Shown here piece after piece: positions 17,070-25,281 of a stretch of 64,000 nt of DNA (position 1 is the first letter of the stretch; every line of letters begins with the position of its first letter). The notes below the pieces were generated by a model that ran no database searches, was not told where the DNA came from, and saw only the letters and a program-made list of their open reading frames with translations. The position numbers were made by a program, and so were the translations under genes. Source of the stretch: an uncultured Polaribacter sp. Lineage in GTDB: Bacteria > Bacteroidota > Bacteroidia > Flavobacteriales > Flavobacteriaceae. Where the stretch lies: contig CANMHT010000001.1 of NCBI GenBank assembly GCA_947497755.1, forward strand, positions 558,001-622,000, read 5' to 3'.

Positions 17070-17516
17070 TTAATTGTAATTCGGAATTTCTTTTAAGAAA
17101 ACATAGCTTTCATTTTCCAGATCCATTTTACAAAAATAATGTTCTAAACCGTTAGTAACAACTAAATAATTCGCTTTTAACTTTAGGTTGTATCTAGCAA
17201 TCTGATCAAAGGTATCTTGAGTAATTTTTATATGTGGTGCTTTACACTCTACAATGATATCTGGTAATCCTTCTTTATTAAAGATGACAATATCAGTTCT
17301 TTTTTTTAGATTATTAATTAGCAATTGTTTTTCTAGAGCAATTAAAGAAACAGGATATTTTTTTTGCTCAACTAAAAACTGAACAAAATGTTGACGAACC
17401 CACTCTTCTGGAGTTAAGACAAAATATTTTTTTCTCAAATTATCAAAAATAAGCGTATGTTTTTCGTTACTTTTGATTCTGAAATTATATGTTGGAAGAT
17501 TGAGTTTTTGCATCAA
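17070..17516 (-). CDS. HsdR N-terminal-like (PD-(D/E)xK) small protein
   Basis: A 148-residue stand-alone domain like the N-terminus of type I restriction subunit HsdR (HSDR_N family). The nuclease-core pattern is present: Glu37/38, Asp75 in RTDIVIF, and Glu90-x-Lys92 in PDIIVECKAPH, followed by the QxxxY-like region FDQIARYNLK. No methylase or specificity subunit is nearby, so this is not a restriction system. The same small protein often sits next to holA in Flavobacteriaceae, as here (divergent, 14 bp apart), hinting at a housekeeping DNA-related role that is not established. Confidence 0.82.
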   Translation of the reverse strand: MMQKLNLPTYNFRIKSNEKHTLIFDNLRKKYFVLTPEEWVRQHFVQFLVEQKKYPVSLIALEKQLLINNLKKRTDIVIFNKEGLPDIIVECKAPHIKITQDTFDQIARYNLKLKANYLVVTNGLEHYFCKMDLENESYVFLKEIPNYN

Positions 17517-17530
17517 TCAAAAGTAAGAAA

Positions 17531-18535
17531 ATGAACGAAATAAACGCTATAGTAACTAATATTAAAAGAGGAAATTTAAAACCTATTTATTTTTTAATGG
17601 GTGAAGAACCATATTATATTGATAGAATTTCTGAATTGATAGAAAATTCAGTGTTAGATGAGTCTGAAAAAGGATTTAATCAAGTGATTATGTATGGTAG
17701 AGATGTTACTATTGATGAGATTGTTTCTTCTGCAAAACGCTATCCTATGATGGCAGATAAACAAGTAATTATTGTAAAAGAAGCACAAGATTTAAGTAGA
17801 TCAATAGAAAAGTTAGTTGCTTATGCTCAGAATCCACAACCAACCACGGTATTGGTTTTTAATTACAAATACAAAAAGTTAGACAAGCGTAAAAAGCTGT
17901 ATAAAACCATTGAAAAGAATGGATTACTTTACGAAAGTAAAAAGCTGTACGATAATCAAGTTTCTGATTGGATTCGAAGAGTGTTAAGTGGAAAAAATTA
18001 TAAAATTGAACCTAAAGCAGCTTTGATGTTGGTTGAGTTTTTAGGCACTGATTTGAGTAAGATTAATAATGAATTAGAAAAATTGATTACAATTTTACCA
18101 GAAGATTCAATTATTACACCAGAAGATATCGAAACCAACATAGGTATTTCTAAAGACTTTAATAATTTTGAATTGAGAAAAGCAGTAGGAGAGAAGCAAA
18201 TTGTAAAAGCAAATAGAATTATAAATTATTTTGCAGCCAATCCTAAAAGTAATCCTATTGTGATGACTATTTCATTGCTAAATAGTTTTTTTACACAATT
18301 GCTACAATATCACGGATTGCAATCTAAAGATAAAATGAATGTTGCAAAAACCTTAGGAATTAACCCCTATTTTGTAGGTGATTATGCAACGGCAGCTCAA
18401 AAATACCCAATGCGAAAAGTATCTCAAATTATTGGATTATTAAGAGAAGCAGATGTGAAAAGTAAAGGTGTAGGAGCAAATGGAATGCCGCAAGCAGATA
18501 TCTTAAAAGAGTTACTTTTTAAAATAATGCATTAG
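17531..18535 (+). CDS. holA: DNA polymerase III subunit delta
   Basis: A 334-residue clamp-loader subunit. The N-terminal AAA+-like fold begins with NIKRGNLKPIYFLMGEEPYYID and continues with KQVIIVKEAQDL. The middle and C-terminal helical domains follow (DLSKINNELEKLITIL; then PQADILKELLFKIM at the end). The delta subunit opens the beta sliding clamp and lacks a functional P-loop, as here. It starts 14 bp from the divergent HsdR_N-like gene and ends in a long palindromic terminator. Confidence 0.93.
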   Translation: MNEINAIVTNIKRGNLKPIYFLMGEEPYYIDRISELIENSVLDESEKGFNQVIMYGRDVTIDEIVSSAKRYPMMADKQVIIVKEAQDLSRSIEKLVAYAQNPQPTTVLVFNYKYKKLDKRKKLYKTIEKNGLLYESKKLYDNQVSDWIRRVLSGKNYKIEPKAALMLVEFLGTDLSKINNELEKLITILPEDSIITPEDIETNIGISKDFNNFELRKAVGEKQIVKANRIINYFAANPKSNPIVMTISLLNSFFTQLLQYHGLQSKDKMNVAKTLGINPYFVGDYATAAQKYPMRKVSQIIGLLREADVKSKGVGANGMPQADILKELLFKIMH

Positions 18536-18551
18536 TTCAAACCATATTTTA

Positions 18552-18597
18552 TAAACAACAAAAAAGCCGAGCAATTGCTCGGCTTTTTTGTTGTTTA
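18552..18597. terminator. 46-bp perfect palindrome, bidirectional terminator
   Basis: The sequence is a perfect inverted repeat with no spacer, centred between 18574 and 18575. The core is GCCGAGCAATTGCTCGGC, flanked by A-runs left and T-runs right. It separates convergent holA and the M28 peptidase gene and can serve both. Confidence 0.9.
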
Positions 18598-18603
18598 AAT
18601 CTA

Positions 18604-19653
18604 TTAATTTTTACTAGGTGGAGTTACAGGCTTGTCCACAATTAACTTATTTTCTCTATTGGCAATTTCCCAAGCTGTATGGAAAATTAATCGAGTTCTA
18701 TTTTCTAATAAGTCGTAATTAATCTTATCTGGTGTATCTGTATGTTGATGGTAATCTTCATGAGTACCATTAAAATAAAAGATAATTGGAATGTTATATT
18801 TGGCAAAATTATAATGATCAGATCTGTAGTAAAAACGATTTGGATCTTTTTCATCATTGTATTTATAATCTAAAGAAATATTCGTGTATTTAGCATTCAT
18901 TGCCTCAGATAAATCATGTAATTCAGTACTTAGTTTATCTGCACCAATTAAATACACAAAATTAGGATTGTCTTTGTGTCTATCATCAATTCTACCAATC
19001 ATATCAATATTTAAGTCAACGACTGTATTTGTTAATGGGAAAATAGGATTCTCTACATAATACCTAGAACCTAACAAACCTTTTTCTTCTCCAGTAACGT
19101 GTAAAAATAACACAGAACGTTTTGGTCCATTTCCTTCATCAGCAGCTTTTTTAAATGCTTCTGCAATTTCTAAAACAGCTACAGTACCAGAACCATCATC
19201 GTCAGCTCCATTATAAATTTTTCCATTTTTTACTCCTACATGATCTAAATGAGCAGAAATAACAACAATTTCATCTGGTTTTTCAGAACCTTTTATAAAA
19301 GCGACAACATTTTCAGAATCTTTTAATCCATAGGCTCTTCCTGTACTATTTAAAAACGAAGCAGGTACTTCTTGATAATAATCATCGCCTCCTAAAGGAG
19401 AAGCAATATTACTTTTTATATAAAAATCTTTTAAGTATTGTGAAGCTTTCTTTTGTCCAGGTTCTCCAGTATCTCTACCTTCAAATTCGTCAGAAGCATA
19501 AACAAATAAATGTTTTGCTAAATCTTTCTCTGTAATTGTAGCCGCATATTTTATGGCATAGTCAATTTCAGGCTCAGGTTTAGGTGCGTTCTGGCTGGTA
19601 CTACAAGACACTAAGAGTGCAGCAATACTTGCAGAAAGAATTAATTTTTTCAT
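18604..19653 (-). CDS. M28 family metallopeptidase lipoprotein
   Basis: A 349-residue exported zinc peptidase. Signal and lipobox are MKKLILSASIAALLVSC with Cys17. The M28 metal-binding residues are visible: His135 and Asp137 in SAHLDH, bridging Asp151 in NGADDDGSG, Glu189/Glu190 in TGEEKG, Asp217 in NIDMIG and a later His in the HEDYHQHTDTPDKI segment. Such enzymes are aminopeptidases or glutaminyl-cyclase-like hydrolases acting in the periplasm or on the outer membrane. Substrate preference is not predictable. It has its own -7 box (19705-19712), apart from the ABC gene upstream. Confidence 0.91.
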   Translation of the reverse strand: MKKLILSASIAALLVSCSTSQNAPKPEPEIDYAIKYAATITEKDLAKHLFVYASDEFEGRDTGEPGQKKASQYLKDFYIKSNIASPLGGDDYYQEVPASFLNSTGRAYGLKDSENVVAFIKGSEKPDEIVVISAHLDHVGVKNGKIYNGADDDGSGTVAVLEIAEAFKKAADEGNGPKRSVLFLHVTGEEKGLLGSRYYVENPIFPLTNTVVDLNIDMIGRIDDRHKDNPNFVYLIGADKLSTELHDLSEAMNAKYTNISLDYKYNDEKDPNRFYYRSDHYNFAKYNIPIIFYFNGTHEDYHQHTDTPDKINYDLLENRTRLIFHTAWEIANRENKLIVDKPVTPPSKN

Positions 19654-19704
19654 TAAATAAGTTTTTAGGTATTTGATTAGTTAGTTTATGCAAAAGCATA
19701 ATTC

Positions 19705-19712
19705 CAAATATA
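19705..19712 (-). promoter_or_regulatory. -7 box candidate for the M28 peptidase gene
   Basis: Minus-strand TATATTTG, an exact TAnnTTTG match, 51 bp upstream of the ATG at 19653. No TTG at 17-23 bp spacing. Confidence 0.4.
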
Positions 19713-19718
19713 AAAAAA

Positions 19719-20519
19719 CTAATGCTCTTTTCGAATTGTAAACTGTTCTAATGTTTTGTTAAAGTTTACAATTTCTTTAGGGAATAAAGTATCTAAAATA
19801 CCAGAATTAATACAGTTTTTTGTAGTGTCATGAACTAGTGTATGTGAGTTCATAATAATTAATTCATCTACAATTTCTAATGCTAAATTAACTTGATGTG
19901 TAGAAACAATGATGGTTTTAGATGTGGTAGCAACAAGGGTTTTTAACAGTTGAAAAATTTTAAATGTATGATGCATGTCTAAATGGGCTGTAGGTTCATC
20001 TAAGATGATAATTTCTGTGTCTTGTGCCAAAGCTCTAGCAATTAATACTCTTTGTAATTGCCCATCACTTAATTCAAAAAACTTTTTATGTTGTAAATGT
20101 TCAATTTCTGTTTTTTCAATTGCCCAATTAATTTTTTTTAAATCTTCATTAGAAATGCGATCTACCCAATTGGTATAAGGCTGTCTTCCTAAAGCTACTA
20201 ATTCAAAAACACTTAGTTGACTATCTGGTAAACGTTCTGTTAAAACCAAGCTTAAATTTTTGGCAAGTTCTTTATTAGAAAAATGAGATAATTCTTTTTG
20301 GTTGATATATACCTTACCAGCAAGAGGTTCTTGTACTTTAGAAATAGTTCTAATTAAAGTTGATTTTCCTATACCATTTTTACCTAAAAGTGCAATAAAT
20401 TTTCCTTTATTGATAGCCAAATTAATAGAATCAGCAATAGTATTTTGCTCTTTTTTAGATTGATAACCAATGGTTAAATTTTCGGTTTTTAGAACGATAT
20501 GTTTGGTTTGCTGATTCAA
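19719..20519 (-). CDS. FecE/BtuD-type ABC importer ATPase
   Basis: A 266-residue ATPase of the iron-siderophore, haem or cobalamin import family. Motifs are Walker A GKNGIGKST, signature LSDGQLQRVLIARA, Walker B IIILDEPTAHLD and the H-loop VSTHQ. It begins 1 bp after the FecCD permease gene, with TTG as start (20517-20519). It should form the inner-membrane importer with that permease. No substrate-binding protein gene is next to the pair, so the binding protein must be encoded elsewhere. Iron-siderophore and vitamin B12 are both possible substrates. Confidence 0.9.
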   Translation of the reverse strand: MNQQTKHIVLKTENLTIGYQSKKEQNTIADSINLAINKGKFIALLGKNGIGKSTLIRTISKVQEPLAGKVYINQKELSHFSNKELAKNLSLVLTERLPDSQLSVFELVALGRQPYTNWVDRISNEDLKKINWAIEKTEIEHLQHKKFFELSDGQLQRVLIARALAQDTEIIILDEPTAHLDMHHTFKIFQLLKTLVATTSKTIIVSTHQVNLALEIVDELIIMNSHTLVHDTTKNCINSGILDTLFPKEIVNFNKTLEQFTIRKEH

Positions 20520-20520
20520 A

Positions 20521-21552
20521 TTAAACGTGTATTTTCTTTTTTCTAATTAATAGCCAAATAACTACAGGAGCACCAAATAACGAAGTAATGGCATTAATTG
20601 GTAAGGTAAATTCACTTGTAGGAACCTGAGCAATGCAATCACAAATTAATAAAATGATAGCTCCTGAAATTGCGGTAGCCGGAATCAATATTTTATGATT
20701 GGAAGTTGTAAAAAGTAATTTGGTTAAATGAGGTACAGCTAAACCTACAAAAGCAATGGGACCAGTAAAAGCAGTAATAACTCCTGTTAAGATACTAGTA
20801 ACAATTAAAATAATAAATCGACTTTTTTTTACATTTATTCCAAGGCTTTTAGCATAATTCTCTCCTAATAACAAACTGTTTAAAGGTTTAATCACGGTTA
20901 ATACACTAATAAGGCCAATACTATATATACCAAAAAACACTCCTAATTCTTCCCAGCTTAAATTTCCTAAACTACCAAAACTCCAAAAAACATATTGTTG
21001 TATTTCTTGCGCCCCACTAAAATAAGACAATACACTAATAATAGCTGTTGTAAAACTTCCAAACATTAGTCCAATAATTAAGATAGACATGGTGTTTCTT
21101 ACTTTATTTGCAGCAATTATAACTCCTGATAATACTAAAAATGAACCTAAACTTGCAGCAATTGCGATTGTCCAATTAGAAAAATTACTTGATAAGAATA
21201 AACTACCAAAAACAGAGCTTCCTAAAATTAATAATGCGACACCTAAACTTGCTCCAGAAGAAATTCCTAAAACAAAGGGGCCTGCTAAAGGATTTCTAAA
21301 CAAAGTTTGCATTAATAATCCACTAATCGATAATCCTGAACCAACTAAAATAGCTGTAATTGCCTTGGGAATTCTAAAATTTAATATAATAGTTTCCCAG
21401 CTATCTTTAGTTGCTTCTCCATTAAAAACGATAGAAAAAATATCACTAAAAGGTATCGCAACAGAACCCAAGCTAATATTTAAAAACCAACAAGCAATTA
21501 CACTAATAATTAATAGTGTAAATTGTTTTGTATATGTTTTTTGAACAATCAA
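20521..21552 (-). CDS. FecCD/BtuC-type ABC importer permease
   Basis: A 343-residue permease with about ten membrane segments. Family signatures are GLSISGLLMQTLFRNPLAGPFVLGISSGAS and the C-terminal GPIAFVGLAVPHLTKLL. The start codon appears to be TTG at 21550-21552, because no in-frame ATG precedes the first membrane helix. It sits 4 bp downstream of rdgB and 1 bp upstream of the FecE-type ATPase, so the three are one transcript. Substrate iron-siderophore, haem or cobalamin cannot be told from sequence. Confidence 0.9.
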   Translation of the reverse strand: MIVQKTYTKQFTLLIISVIACWFLNISLGSVAIPFSDIFSIVFNGEATKDSWETIILNFRIPKAITAILVGSGLSISGLLMQTLFRNPLAGPFVLGISSGASLGVALLILGSSVFGSLFLSSNFSNWTIAIAASLGSFLVLSGVIIAANKVRNTMSILIIGLMFGSFTTAIISVLSYFSGAQEIQQYVFWSFGSLGNLSWEELGVFFGIYSIGLISVLTVIKPLNSLLLGENYAKSLGINVKKSRFIILIVTSILTGVITAFTGPIAFVGLAVPHLTKLLFTTSNHKILIPATAISGAIILLICDCIAQVPTSEFTLPINAITSLFGAPVVIWLLIRKKKIHV

Positions 21553-21556
21553 AGAT

Positions 21557-22132
21557 TTATAAGTTGGTTAAAAAAGTTACTAACTTCTGAATGGCCAATC
21601 CTCTATGAGAGATTTTATTTTTTTCTTCAGAAGACATTTCTGCAAATGATTTATTAAAGTTGGTTGGTTTAAAAACGGGATCATAGCCAAAACCTTTTTC
21701 TCCTTGTTTTTCTTTAAGGATATCACCTTTACAAATGCCTTCAAATAAAAATTGCTCGTTATTTAAATTTAAAACAATGGCTGTTCTAAATTGAGCATTT
21801 CTATTTGGCTTGTTACTTAATTCGGTTAATAGTTTTGCCATGTTGCTCTCCGCATTATTCTCTTTACCAGCATAACGAGCAGAATAAACACCAGGAGCCC
21901 CGTTTAAACTTTCAACTTCTAACCCAGTATCATCTGCAAAACAATTATAACCAAATTTTTGAGTAATATAATTTGCTTTCAATGTAGCATTGCCTTCTAA
22001 AGTAGTTTCAGTTTCATCAATTTCATCAAAGCAATTGATATCTTTTAAGGTTAATAAACGAATAGTATCTGGTAACATCTTTTGAACTTCTGCAAGTTTG
22101 TTTAGATTGTTGGTAGCAAAAACGAGTTCCAT
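21557..22132 (-). CDS. rdgB: Non-canonical purine NTP pyrophosphatase (RdgB/HAM1)
   Basis: A 191-residue house-cleaning enzyme that hydrolyses ITP, dITP and XTP to the monophosphates. The N-terminal [17 protein letters not shown], the catalytic [29 protein letters not shown] and SHRGLA motifs are all present. It leads a three-gene transcript into the FecCD/FecE importer, an unusual pairing with no obvious functional link. A -7 box lies at 22153-22160. Confidence 0.93.
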   Translation of the reverse strand: MELVFATNNLNKLAEVQKMLPDTIRLLTLKDINCFDEIDETETTLEGNATLKANYITQKFGYNCFADDTGLEVESLNGAPGVYSARYAGKENNAESNMAKLLTELSNKPNRNAQFRTAIVLNLNNEQFLFEGICKGDILKEKQGEKGFGYDPVFKPTNFNKSFAEMSSEEKNKISHRGLAIQKLVTFLTNL

Positions 22133-22152
22133 TTTAGTGAAGTTATTTAATG

Positions 22153-22160
22153 CAAATGTA
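22153..22160 (-). promoter_or_regulatory. -7 box candidate for rdgB-importer transcript
   Basis: Minus-strand TACATTTG matches TAnnTTTG exactly, 20 bp upstream of the rdgB ATG. No -33 TTG at the usual distance. Confidence 0.42.
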
Positions 22161-22265
22161 ACATTTTAATCTTTTAATTTATGTTGAAAATTATAGATTA
22201 AGTTAAAAAATCTACTATATTGCTAAATAGTTTAAACTAGCTTAATATACTTTAAATAAAGGGAA

Positions 22266-22283
22266 GTCGGGTAAATGTCGGGT
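22266..22283 (+). promoter_or_regulatory. GTCGGGT direct repeat, 11-bp period (candidate operator)
   Basis: GTCGGGT occurs at 22266-22272 and 22277-22283, one helical turn apart, in an otherwise AT-rich intergenic region, 75 bp before the HTH regulator gene. The GC-rich repeat stands out. It may be an autoregulatory site; the binding protein is not known. Confidence 0.4.
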
Positions 22284-22357
22284 CAAAATCAATGAAAAAA
22301 TTACTGCAACATAAAATTCTAAATTAACATTGTATGGTAAATCAAAATATACATACT

Positions 22358-23125
22358 ATGAAACAACCAGAATTAGGAAAACGTATTTCTGAATTAAGAA
22401 AACAGAAAGGACTAACTCAAGAAGAGTTAGTGGAACAATGTAACATTAATGTTAGAACTATTCAGCGAATAGAAGCAGGTGAAGTAAACCCAAGGAGCTA
22501 CACGATAAAAACAATTTTAAATGTATTGGGTGTTAATTATGAAGCGGAAGAAGAAAAGGTAAAAGAACAATTAATTTTTAGTGCTACTCAAAAGAAGGCT
22601 TTCAATATAGCTTGGATTTTTGGAGTGGTGTATTTTATTATTGGGTTTATAGAAACTGCCGCAGATATTTATCAATTTACAGGAGACGATTCTTTTTTAA
22701 ATATTACCATGTATGCTCTTGTAAAGTTGATTTCAGCTTTTTCTTTTGCAATGTTCTTTTATGGGTTTTATACTCTAGCTACAGCTTTTGAAAATCAACG
22801 GATAAAAATAATCAGTGCTCTGTTAATTATTGCTTTTGTATTGAGTAATCTTACCGATATTTTTAGTAGAACGATGTTAGATGAAACCATTGCAATTAAA
22901 ATTGTAATTGAATGCATTCTTTTTGGTGGTTTGCAATTAATTTTTGGAATTACATTAATTCAATTGAAAGATAAATTAGGACAATTGGCTTTAGCAACAG
23001 GAATTCTAGAAGTTATTGTGGGAGCATCACTAGCTACCGTAATCTTTGCGTCAGTTGGTATCTTTTTTCTTTTACCTGCTGTAGTTTTAGAAATTATTTT
23101 ACTGTATAGGCTTACAAAGAAGTAA
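22358..23125 (+). CDS. Membrane-bound HTH (XRE-type) transcriptional regulator
   Basis: A 255-residue protein from the ATG at 22358 (MKQPELGKRISELRKQKG). An ATG at 22334 would add eight residues. Residues 5-60 form an XRE helix-turn-helix with LTQEELVEQCNINVRTIQRIE. The rest is hydrophobic with about five membrane segments from about residue 75 on, a layout common in Flavobacteriia for XRE regulators tethered to the membrane. No kinase or ligand domain is seen, so the signal is presumably sensed by the membrane part. A GTCGGGT direct repeat lies upstream and may be its own operator. Confidence 0.83.
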   Translation: MKQPELGKRISELRKQKGLTQEELVEQCNINVRTIQRIEAGEVNPRSYTIKTILNVLGVNYEAEEEKVKEQLIFSATQKKAFNIAWIFGVVYFIIGFIETAADIYQFTGDDSFLNITMYALVKLISAFSFAMFFYGFYTLATAFENQRIKIISALLIIAFVLSNLTDIFSRTMLDETIAIKIVIECILFGGLQLIFGITLIQLKDKLGQLALATGILEVIVGASLATVIFASVGIFFLLPAVVLEIILLYRLTKK

Positions 23126-23128
23126 GAA

Positions 23129-23160
23129 AAAGTTCCGTGTAAATATTTACATGGAACTTT
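23129..23160. terminator. Hairpin between convergent HTH regulator and DUF3298 gene
   Basis: Two 16-base arms form a stem with one G-U pair and no spacer, centred at 23144/23145, flanked by short T-runs on both strands. Likely terminator for both genes, though the plus-strand T-tail is short. Confidence 0.6.
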
Positions 23161-23209
23161 AAAAAAAAATAGGGGAACGCTTTTTTTCTAACTACTTGCA
23201 TTAGTTGGT

Positions 23210-24673
23210 TTATTCGCAATAAATTTTAGCAATTTTCCAGATATCATTTTCTTTAATAAGATCAAATTTTTGTGAGAAATCTTTGTGTTTAAAAAAAACA
23301 GTCGTTTTGTTATTTGTTGATGAGAGAATTTCTGCTGTTCCATTCTTGTAAAAATCAATTAACAAATTAAAATCATCTTGTAAGCAAGTAAATCGATCGT
23401 AATCTAAACAACTAGCAGGCTCATCTAATGATTCATTTTTCCAGTGTTTTTCACAATTTTTCAAGAAGATTAGTTCATTGTCAACATATTGCTGACTGAT
23501 ATACCCACTTGCTTTAATGTTGTTAAAATACTGTTGAAGTTGATGCTGATCTAATTCTAAATGATTATTGACCTCTTTAGTAAAAGGAATGTTTCGCTTT
23601 TCATCATTTAAAAACTGTCCGTACCATTGGTAAAACGTTCGTATACTCTTTGTAATTTTTTTGGTTTGATTGATGTTATTCAGATTTTTGTTTTCTTCTT
23701 TTTTTAATAAATGTTTAATTTCATTAAAAGGAAGTAAAAAAGAAGTTGTTCCTAAACTATATGGAGTTATTTCATAATGATTATAATGAATTAAGATTCC
23801 CTCTTTAACAAAAGCATAATTTTCTGGTAGCTTAAAAGAAAAAACAGTATCAAAATCAAACCCATTTTTAAAAATATCAATTCTTTTTTCTCTGAACTTT
23901 TTTTCTACCAGTTGTTTAAAGTCATTTTTGTTATTAATAGTTATATCGAAGGTTACTTGTTCTCCAGTACTATTATCAAAAGTAGCCATTTTGGTTATTT
24001 CTGTACCATGTGCACCACCTTGATAAGTGTTTCCTGTCATTTTTATAGTAATAAAATCATGATTAAAAGAGAGTATTTCTATTTTATTAGTAGCTTCAAA
24101 AGCTCCATAAATAACAGAACCTTTATAGCTGTCGTGATTTTTATAATAAACTTTTGTAGCTTGCTCTAATGATAAATTATCAGGTTTGTTTAAGGTTAAT
24201 AAATAAGTTAAGTGATCTAAAATCCATTTGTTCAAGGTTTCTTTTAATTTTTCAGATCCTTGTTCAAGAGTATAGTAATCAAAATTAATAATGGCGCAAT
24301 TTTCCCTGTTATCACCAACTTCTCCACAATCTGTACCTTTCTCTTTTTTATATTTATAATAACGAAGCGTAGGTAAAACGTAGCTAAATATTTTACGATT
24401 ATTTTTTACTTGATGAATAGCATTTTGTACTTCGGTTTTGATTTCTGAATTAAAATCTATAGAATTATTTTTGTTATAAGTAACAGTTAATTTTTCTGGT
24501 ATTTCAGATAATTGATTAAGTTCTACAATAAGAGATTCTTTTAAGTTTTCAAACGGAATTTTTTTTCCAGAAATTGTTATAACATCATTCTCAACTAAAA
24601 TTTCTGGAATAGCATTATCTATTTTACAAGAAAAGATAAAAAGTAGTACAAATAGTTTTAGGAGTGACTTCAT
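23210..24673 (-). CDS. DUF4163/DUF3298 (RsiV-like) lipoprotein
   Basis: A 487-residue lipoprotein (lipobox LFIFSC, Cys16). The central part matches the DUF4163 and DUF3298 pair found in RsiV-like anti-sigma sensors and many Bacteroidota lipoproteins. The DUF3298 hallmark YQGGAHG is at 217-223, followed by TFDNSTGEQV. An additional C-terminal region of about 150 residues has no recognised fold and contains Cys pairs (CEKHW, CLDYDRFTC) that could form disulfides. In RsiV the DUF3298 domain binds lysozyme; that is family knowledge and not shown here. It is the last gene of a four-gene run coding mainly for exported proteins. Confidence 0.8.
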   Translation of the reverse strand: MKSLLKLFVLLFIFSCKIDNAIPEILVENDVITISGKKIPFENLKESLIVELNQLSEIPEKLTVTYNKNNSIDFNSEIKTEVQNAIHQVKNNRKIFSYVLPTLRYYKYKKEKGTDCGEVGDNRENCAIINFDYYTLEQGSEKLKETLNKWILDHLTYLLTLNKPDNLSLEQATKVYYKNHDSYKGSVIYGAFEATNKIEILSFNHDFITIKMTGNTYQGGAHGTEITKMATFDNSTGEQVTFDITINNKNDFKQLVEKKFREKRIDIFKNGFDFDTVFSFKLPENYAFVKEGILIHYNHYEITPYSLGTTSFLLPFNEIKHLLKKEENKNLNNINQTKKITKSIRTFYQWYGQFLNDEKRNIPFTKEVNNHLELDQHQLQQYFNNIKASGYISQQYVDNELIFLKNCEKHWKNESLDEPASCLDYDRFTCLQDDFNLLIDFYKNGTAEILSSTNNKTTVFFKHKDFSQKFDLIKENDIWKIAKIYCE

Positions 24674-24697
24674 TTGTAATATTTTAAAGTTTTAGCA

Positions 24698-25264
24698 CTA
24701 AAAATCTGTTTCTTCTAAAAGAGTATAGGTAAATGTTTCTTGGTTTGATTTTTTACAGATATTCATAAAAAAATCAAAGTCTGCAGCTTTTTTAAATACT
24801 TGAGTACCAGCCGACCATTTTTCTACAATTGAAGACTCTGAAGTTGCATTGCTTCTGTGAATATTAATTCCGAAAACGCCTTCATAGATTTCTCCACTTT
24901 TATCTAGTGTTAAATCTTGCGAATTGTCTCTCCAAACTTTTAAAGGACCTTGTTGCTTTAAGGCTTCGTATCTTCCTTGATGATAGCCCAAAACATGAGA
25001 GTTGATATATTGACCTGGAACTAAAATTGCCGTACCATTAACATTCGAGGGATTCTTTAACCAATATGCGCCAGGATCGGTAGTAATTTGAAATTCATAG
25101 ATATGATGTTCATCATTTTCATCTTTAAAAATTAAGTACAACCAATCGTCAAATGAATTTGCTACAATTTGGTTACTTCGAATTCCTATGATATTAATCG
25201 TCTCAAAAAAAATATAATTCTTTCCTTTTAAAACTTGTTTAATTTCTTCTAATGTGTATTTCAT
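24698..25264 (-). CDS. Putative L,D-transpeptidase-like / phage-lysis-like protein lacking the usual Cys
   Basis: A 188-residue protein without signal peptide or membrane segment. It contains GTAILVPGQYINSHVLGYHQ, VWRDNSQDLTL and GVFGINIHRSN followed by KWSAGTQVF. This resembles a family of uncharacterised bacterial and phage proteins where the end motif is, as I recall it, WSAGCQV after an IHR, similar in layout to the His...SxGC active site of YkuD L,D-transpeptidases. Here the Cys position is Thr154 (codon ACT) while His136 and Arg137 remain. If the analogy holds the enzyme is inactive or uses another residue. It lies 17 bp downstream of the LolA-like gene and 24 bp before the DUF3298 gene. 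Confidence 0.6.
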   Translation of the reverse strand: MKYTLEEIKQVLKGKNYIFFETINIIGIRSNQIVANSFDDWLYLIFKDENDEHHIYEFQITTDPGAYWLKNPSNVNGTAILVPGQYINSHVLGYHQGRYEALKQQGPLKVWRDNSQDLTLDKSGEIYEGVFGINIHRSNATSESSIVEKWSAGTQVFKKAADFDFFMNICKKSNQETFTYTLLEETDF

Positions 25265-25281
25265 TTCAATTTATTTTATAA

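Noticed and set aside
17070..17516. Type I restriction-modification locus
   Set aside because: Only an HsdR N-terminal-like domain is present; no HsdM or HsdS and no helicase part are found on either side.
24698..25264. Prophage remnant, because similar proteins occur in phages
   Set aside because: No other phage genes, integrase or attachment sites are nearby, and the neighbours are chromosomal exported-protein genes.
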